A stretch of DNA of 64,000 nucleotides from Papio anubis. Lineage: Eukaryota; Chordata; Mammalia; Primates; Cercopithecidae. Positions within the stretch are counted from its first letter, which is position 1; each line of letters starts with the position of its first letter. Of this stretch, positions 58,064 to 64,000 are shown piece by piece. Both the position numbers and the translations under genes were made by a program. The notes beneath the pieces were generated by a model. That model worked only from the letters and a program-made list of their open reading frames with translations, had not been told where the DNA came from and searched no databases. Location: positions 60,749,159-60,813,158 of the forward strand of contig NC_044986.1 in assembly GCF_008728515.1 (NCBI RefSeq). Direction: 5' to 3'.

Positions 58064-58319
58064 TTTTTTCCCTAGAGAAAGGGACTGATTCTGTCTCCCA
58101 GACTAGAGTACAGTGGCATGATCATAGCTCATTGTAACTATGAACTCCTGGGCTCAAGAAAACCTCCCTGGCTTTTTTTTTTTTAACTTTCAGTTTTGTG
58201 GAGATCAAGTCTTGCCTATGTTACTCAGGCTGGTCTCAAACTGCTGGCCTCAAGCAATCCTCCTGCCTTGGCCTCTCAATGCCCTGGGATTATAGGCAGG
58301 AGCCACCACAGCTGGCTCC
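58064..58319 (-). mobile_element. AluJ, internally altered
   Basis: Minus-strand Alu from TTTTTTCCCTAGAGAAAGGGACTG to CACAGCTGGC. The middle carries a T10 run (58176-58185) in place of normal inter-arm text, and one arm is shortened. Flanks AAGTAGAATTG (58053-58063) and AAGTAGAGTTT (58320-58330) form an imperfect duplication. Confidence 0.85.
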
Positions 58320-58330
58320 AAGTAGAGTTT

Positions 58331-60835
58331 AATCTAACACTGTAACTTCCCTTACCCATGCTCCCTCATATTTTTTTACCCAAGACCTTAAGGAAGAACA
58401 ACTGAAAACAGATATGAAGATAGCTTGTACATAATATATTTTAAATTGTTGTGCTGTACCTTGCTGTCGACTCAGCACCACCTCACCATAATAATCTAAG
58501 GCTGAGATCTATGGTTCCCAGAATCCCTTTTTTTATGAGGTAATTAGCATTTGTCAATAAGAGGAACTTACAAGAGAGTTGAGGGAAAAGGACTGGAGCC
58601 ATCCTTCTCAGGAGGCTGTGTGGATCAGATACAGTTTAATATAGTGGCTGCATTAAACCATTTACACACCAAATGCATAAAGTGGCTTCTCCTTTCCTGA
58701 CAGATTTCTGGCGGATAGAGTTACATATGAATAGAAAGCTATCATAAAGAAAAGAAAATTAAATTAAAATAATAGCCATAATAGAAGAAACTACTCATTG
58801 AGCAGTAAGCTCAGAGTGACAGGAGCAGCCATCCCAGAGTGAGGCAGTAAGGGTGTGCTGCATTGTCTGGAGAGAATTCATAATTTAAACATCAGCTAAA
58901 TTGCGTTCCAGTTTTTATTATCATAAGATCCACATTTCCATACTGTGTTAGGGATAAAATAGTCCTCCCTAAAGGGTGGGACTCTCCCAATGCCCACTCT
59001 TCTTGGTCCATCACTGGGATAAAAACAATGCATCAAAGCACATATATGCAATGTATCCCAAAAGATATAGAAGCACCTTGGCAGGTAGAACTTGACTGTA
59101 AATAGTTTCAATTGAGCCATAATATCTACATAAAACATGCATCAATTAGAAGTAGTTATTAAGGGTTTGTCAGCAATGGGAACTTAGAAAAAGACTAGAT
59201 ATAATGACAAATAGTATCTGTATTCAGGGATCCTAATTTTTGGACTGTTCTCTTTTTTTGGTGACAAGGTTGAATTTAGTGAGGAAGTAGATTCATAGGA
59301 TTTTAGTAAATGAAGTTTCATTATGAGTAACAGACTATCTAGATTATGAGAGGAATGGTGAGGTGTTTTTAGCATAATGTCAATATATATTCTATTCCTC
59401 TTGCTCTCCTTATTTCATGCTCCACTAGAAACTTACTGATTGGATCTATCTGCCCGAGTAAATTTGCCTAATGTAGAGAAGACACTGATCATGCACATTT
59501 AGAATATTCTTGGACTCGAGGAAGTAATTTCTTATTGTAAATGTAAAAAAAAAAAAAAAAAAAAAAGCAGTCTTGGTTTCATTTTAGTGAGACTCACTCA
59601 CCTGGGTTTGATTATCCCTGAAAATTTTAAGAGCAAAGGTGTGGAAATTCAGCAATGTAGCCTTACTTTTAAAAACGTTTTTGCTAGTTTTTGCAGAAAA
59701 TACCATTCAAGCTAGAAACCAGGCTTGCCAATTATTAATTCTGAACACCTTCTATTACATTGGGTAACTATATATTATCCTGACAAGTGCTGTGGAAAAA
59801 AGGATTATTGTTAATTTATACCTTGAAATGTAGTTGAGTATTTGCCAAATAAAGAGAAAAATGACCAGGTCTGTTTTTGAGTGGTGAGGAGGAGAGAATT
59901 CCGAATACTTGATTACATTCACTTGCTTCTTTAGATTCTTTTACATTAAAGGCTGTATCTGGTTTATTTGGCAGTTTTGGCACAATCTTCTGAGTCAACA
60001 ACCGTCTTTGCTGCTGGTTTCAATGAAGAAAGGAATATAAGTGCAGAGGACCCCTAACTGTTTTCGTGTCTTCTGTCACTACAAATGCTGAGGAATTCGT
60101 TTAAGCATACCAAATTATAGCATCTAAATAGAGGCTGACCTGTTCCAAGAAGAATTTTCAGCAGGCTTCCTTTTCAGATTTTCTTTGTCTAGGTTTTAGA
60201 ACTAAAAGTGTTTTTTCTCCCTCCCTTTTTGTAGTTTAGAATCTATTTGTGGGAGTTGTAAAGGAAAAGAGACTCAACCAAACTAGCTAGCAAAGTGGTT
60301 TTTGTCATAAGAATACAAAAAGAATTCATAGAAATAATCTTCGAATGTTAACTGCAGAGATAAGGCTCACTGGAATGTAATTTATACAGCCCGATCACCT
60401 CTCCCTTAGGTTTCTCCTGCTTTTCCAGTTTCTGCTCTCTAATGACTGGCTTCTTATCTCTGCTTTTAAGAGACTGCATGGGCTCTGAAGCTGTTAGATG
60501 AAATCAAATGAAAATGATATTTTTAAGCTCAAAAACAGTGAGATATTGTCAATATCATAGCATCCAACTACATATGAGGCTTAAGATAAAAAGCCTCATG
60601 TAAGTGATCTTGAGCAATCTGTGTCCCAGTTTCTTCAGCTGTAAATCGGTCTAATAACAGAACTTAACTGATTTGGTTACTTTATGGGCTATATGAATTT
60701 TGATATATTTAAAGTACCAAGAACAGTTTTTGAATAAATAGGCACCATGCAGTGTTTGCTTTTATTACATCTGTTACTTGATTTCTCTTTAGTACTGGAC
60801 ATGAATTTTACCTGGTCAAGGCTTTTACTATAGTT
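58331..60835. other. No assignable feature
   Basis: Unassigned DNA with one 22-base A-run at 59545-59566. That run could be a retroposed tail, but I see no source sequence before it and no duplication. Small frames show no domain. Confidence 0.45.
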
Positions 60836-60840
60836 TATCG

Positions 60841-60906
60841 CTTTCTTTTCTTTCTTTCTTTCTTGTTCGTTCTTTCTTGTTCGTTCTTTCTTTTCTTTCT
60901 TTCTTT

Positions 60907-60942
<36 letters not shown>

Positions 60943-60943
60943 T
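60841..60943. repeat. (CTTT)n tract, tail of a minus-strand Alu
   Basis: CTTT and TTCTTTCTTGTTCG repeats running into the gap. As at 15564, a T-rich Alu tail has expanded into tetranucleotide repeats. Confidence 0.9.
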
Positions 60944-61043
60944 NNNNNNNNNNNNNNNNNNNNNNNNNNNNNNNNNNNNNNNNNNNNNNNNNNNNNNNNN
61001 NNNNNNNNNNNNNNNNNNNNNNNNNNNNNNNNNNNNNNNNNNN
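60944..61043. other. Assembly gap, exactly 100 N
   Basis: A run of 100 N between the (CTTT)n tract and the middle of an Alu. Exactly 100 is a conventional placeholder, so the true missing length is unknown. Confidence 0.99.
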
Positions 61044-61218
61044 CAATTCTCCTGCCTCAGCCTCCCGAGTAGCAGGGACTACAGGCGCCCATCACCACGC
61101 CCGGCTAATTTTGCATTTTTAGTAGAGGTGGGGTTTCACCATATTATCCAGGCTGGTCTCAAACTCCCGACCTTGTGATCTGCCTGCTTCAGCCTCCCAA
61201 AGTGCTGAGATTACAGGT
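61044..61218 (-). mobile_element. Alu, truncated at its 5' end and partly in the gap
   Basis: Starts CAATTCTCCTGCCTCAGCCTCCCGAG and ends GTGCTGAGATTACAGGTG, where unrelated sequence begins, so the first roughly 35 bases of the Alu are missing. Its right arm and tail lie in the gap. Confidence 0.9.
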
Positions 61219-61590
61219 GCTTGTTTTAATTTCTTTAAAACACAAACTACTATTTGAATAAAAAATAACATTCCAGTGTTGAGTTTATAACATATACAGA
61301 TATAAAACATTTTTAAAAACATACAAGGATCTGAGAGTTGGAAAATAGAATTTTACTATTGTAAATTTTTTATGTTCTACATAAAAAGTAAAAGATTGAG
61401 TAGAATGTGATAAACTGTCATAGACATATACTATAAACAGTAAACAATGATATACCAATACATACTTTATGTAAAATATTATATGATGAACTATTTATGC
61501 CAATATATTTGACAAATTAGGTGAAATTGAAAAAAGTTCCTTTAAAAACCACTATTTAATACTGTAAAAAGAAGAAACAGAAAGTCGGAG
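61219..61590. other. No assignable feature
   Basis: AT-rich DNA. Confidence 0.5.
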
Positions 61591-63345
61591 TAGTCCTGTA
61601 TTGAATTAATAATTAAAAAATTTCCCCAGATGGTTTAAATCATAAATTTCTATTAAACATTTAATGATGAGATAGTGCCAAAGTTACATAACTCTTTCAA
61701 AATACAGTGGAGAAGGGAATATTTCCCAACATATTTTATGAAACTACCATAACCTTCATATCATGACACTGATACCACAATCCTGATGTAAAAAATCTGA
61801 CATTACTAAAATAAAATAGAGGCACATAAAGGCAAAAATACTCAACAAAAATATACAAATTAATTCCCACAATGAATAGAAAATATACCATGTTCAAGTA
61901 TGATCTATGTCAGCAATTCAAAGTTAATCACTAGAAAACATTCAATGCAATTAAATATATTCACAGAATAAAGGGAAAACATTTTAAATATCCCAATAGA
62001 GGCATTAAATTCAGTATACCGTATCAATTAATGATATACATTTCAGCAAAATAAAAAAGAAAGGGATTTCCTCTACTCCTGACAAAGGACATATGCAAAA
62101 ATTACATCATATTCAACACTGAAATAGTAAATACTTTCCCTCCAATATGGGAACCAAGATTAAAAAAATGTTTGTTCTCATCACTTATATTTAATGATGT
62201 TCTGGAGTTCTTAGTAATAAGCCAGAATAAAAATAAAAGAAAAAGAAAAGAATCGCATAAAAAAGAAAATGTAATTATTTGCAATTATGTGATTGTGTAT
62301 ATAAAATATCCTAAGAAATATATTCTTAGATTCTAAAGCCAGTAAGATTCTAAAACCAGTAAGTGGTTATTCTGGTGATTCTAAAACCAGTAAGTGGAAT
62401 TAGCAAGATCATAGAATACCAGGTACATAACACAGTATTTTATCCTAGGAAATAAAACTTTAATACTGTCTCTATGAAAATATCTTAAAAACACAAAATA
62501 AATATTATCAATAATAATAAAATTAACAGAGATACACTCATAACGCCAAATCATTTTCAAGAGAAATTAAATAAAAAATAAATAACTTGAGTATATATAA
62601 TATATATATTTAATGAATTGGTAGACCAATTGTTTTATGTACTTGGTAATTCTAAGTTATTACTTCATGGTGATGGCTAAAATTCCAAGAGCTCAGAATA
62701 TCAAACGTTGGCAAGAACAAGAAGTAACTGGACCTCTATCTAATCAAAGTTATACAACCACTTTGAAAAATGATTTGGCAGATTCTCATAGAGTTATATA
62801 TGAATCTATTCTGTGACTCAGTAATTTCACACTTAGGTATCTACCCAAAAGCAATAAAAACTTATGTCCACAGATAGACTTGTATGTGGTTTAGCTGTTT
62901 TATTCATCATGGTTCCAAACTAGAAACAACCTAAATGTCTATCAGTAAGAAAATGAATTTAAAAAACACTGTGGTATATTTATACAATGAAATATTGCAT
63001 GCCAATTAAAAGTAAAAAAGGAACTACTGATTCATGCAACTTGCATCAATTTCAAAAACATTATGTAATTTATGTGAGAGAAACAAAGACAAGCTACAGA
63101 ATACATACTCTGACTAAATTTACATAAAGTTTGAAACAGGTAAAACTGATTTCTGATAAAAATCTGATCAATGGTTGCCTGTGAGTGAAAGAGGTCAGGA
63201 GAGAACTTTCTGGGTGATGGAAATATTTTCAATTTAACTGTTGATTTCACTGGTACATATCTGTATATTTTAATCGAAGTTCATAGAATTTTATGCTTTG
63301 GATTGTATGAACAATTAATCTTAATAAAACAATAATGAAAGCAAG
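61591..63345 (+). mobile_element. Ancient L1ME, RT to 3' end
   Basis: Blocks in L1 order on the plus strand: GGAGAAGGGAATATTTCCCAACATATTTTATGAAAC, CACTAGAAAACATTCAATGCAATTAAATATATTCACAGAATAAAGGG, TCCCAATAGAGGCATTAAATTC (RT region, 61690-62010); GGACATATGCAAAAATTACATCATATTCAACAC; TAAAATATCCTAAGAAATAT; then ATTTGGCAGATTCTCATAGAG, CTGTGACTCAGTAATTTCACACTTAGG and the L1ME 3' UTR to AATCTTAATAAAAC. No frame survives. Confidence 0.75.
62328..62399. repeat. Short local triplication inside L1ME
   Basis: GATTCTAAAGCCAGTAAG, then ATTCTAAAACCAGTAAGTGG, TTATTCTGGTG, then ATTCTAAAACCAGTAAGTGG. Three units of 17-20 bp with one spacer. Confidence 0.85.
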
Positions 63346-63484
63346 GTTTTATAAAATAGCATAACTTTGGTTTTATGTAAGAAATTTAAAAGAACTTAGG
63401 AATTGTTAATTCTTCTCTTCAACCTTTCAACCAGATGCAGTCACATATATAGCACACATATAATAGATACCCACATACATAAAA
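63346..63484. other. No assignable feature
   Basis: AT-rich DNA. Confidence 0.5.
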
Positions 63485-63610
63485 AATTTTACAGATCCAG
63501 ATTTGGATACTAAGGAAAATTAAAGGACTTTTCTGAGTTCACCGAACTAGTGATATAATTAGGATAAGACTCAGGTTTCCAGCTTCTACCCATTCTACTG
63601 TATTTGGTTC
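63485..63610 (-). repeat. MIR fragment, antisense
   Basis: TTTTACAGATCCAGATTTGGATACTAAGGAAAATTAAAGGACTTTTCTGAGTTCACCGAACTAGTGATATAATTAGGATAAGACTCAGG matches antisense MIR in block order. Confidence 0.6.
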
Positions 63611-64000
63611 TCTCTTCACAATATCATACACTATATGTAAAATACTGCACATCCTTTTCACATATTGCAAATTATGAGAACAAGACACAACAAAAATATT
63701 AAGATAGCCTATAAACCCCTGGATTAATAACTATTTCAATCTTGATTTATCACTTAAAAAAAAATCTGTAACATGCTTTTTTGTGCTAGGTTTCATGGAT
63801 CTGTAGGTTGTTTATGAGTGGACTTTGGAAGATTTACAAATCTTTTGAAATTGTATGCAAACTTCTATGTTCATGTAGTATGCTCATTTTTCTGATCAGC
63901 AACTCCTACAGATTCTCATAGATTCAGTCACTCCCCACTCAAGAAAAATCACCGAAAAATTAAGGATTATTTCTCATTTAAATAGTAAATGTAAATGAAC
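63611..64000. other. No assignable feature
   Basis: AT-rich DNA to the window end. Confidence 0.5.

Noticed and set aside
59545..59566. A22 run as the tail of a processed pseudogene
   Set aside because: No coding or RNA-gene sequence can be recognised upstream, and no flanking duplication was found.
60828..61122. Frames crossing the N run
   Set aside because: They contain the 100-N gap and (CTTT)n repeats, so no protein can be inferred.
1..64000. CRISPR arrays, operons, bacterial or phage systems, tRNA or rRNA genes
   Set aside because: The sequence is primate repeat-rich DNA. No array of spaced direct repeats, no tRNA-like cloverleaf and no prokaryotic gene organisation was seen.

Overview
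This window is non-coding primate DNA, and the evidence points to an Old World monkey (macaque, baboon or vervet type). Alu elements make it primate. The two youngest L1 copies (52671-53119 and 56032-57818) and the youngest Alu (38128-38431) carry variants that I recall from cercopithecoid L1 and AluYR families, not from human ones. These are a CATCAACTCGTCATTTACATC stretch in the L1 3' UTR and CTCAAGCC, CGTAAACCCGG and GCGAGGTGG in the Alu. The species call rests on memory and was not tested by alignment.

No protein-coding gene, exon, tRNA, rRNA or other cellular RNA gene can be supported. Every open frame of note is an L1 fragment, an LTR, a microsatellite or a chance frame. The window reads as intergenic or deep intronic DNA built up by layers of retrotransposition.

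Layout. 0-4 kb: an ERVL (MLT2-type) solo LTR with a perfect 5-bp target duplication, then L2, MIR and MER5 fossils. 4.6-11.8 kb: a near full-length older L1PA element on the minus strand with an Alu inside ORF2, and a second Alu at its 5' end inside the same target-site duplication. 12-19.6 kb: an MST-type MaLR solo LTR with an exact 5-bp duplication, an Alu, and an ancient L1M broken by MER2 (Tigger) pieces. 19.6-21.5 kb: a GC-rich block that resembles a class I endogenous retrovirus LTR. 22-28 kb: an Alu, an L1PB-like element with a 5' inversion, a MIR and an AluJ. 28-37 kb: mostly unassigned AT-rich DNA with an LTR-like block, an AluJ, a hAT-type element, ancient L1M pieces and an MLT2 LTR split by an Alu. 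37-41.5 kb: ancient L1M pieces broken by AluYR, another Alu and an L1MA 3' fragment. 41.5-52.6 kb: mostly unassigned, with an MLT2 LTR carrying a 97-bp alternating purine-pyrimidine tract, an MLT-like LTR, an AluJ and a long (TTCC)n tract. 52.6-58.3 kb: two young monkey-type L1 insertions, an ancient L1 broken by AluS and an MLT1-like LTR, and an AluJ. 58.3-64 kb: unassigned DNA, a sequencing gap of exactly 100 Ns inside a (CTTT)n/Alu junction, and an ancient L1ME with a terminal MIR.

The genes do not work together, because there are none. The only candidate activities are latent ones: L1 5' UTR and LTR promoters, poly(A) signals, structure-forming tracts, and repeat pairs that could recombine. 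I found no undescribed biological system. The most informative observations are the insertion-mechanism signatures: the twin-priming inversion, the shared duplication around Alu+L1, and the young L1 pair.
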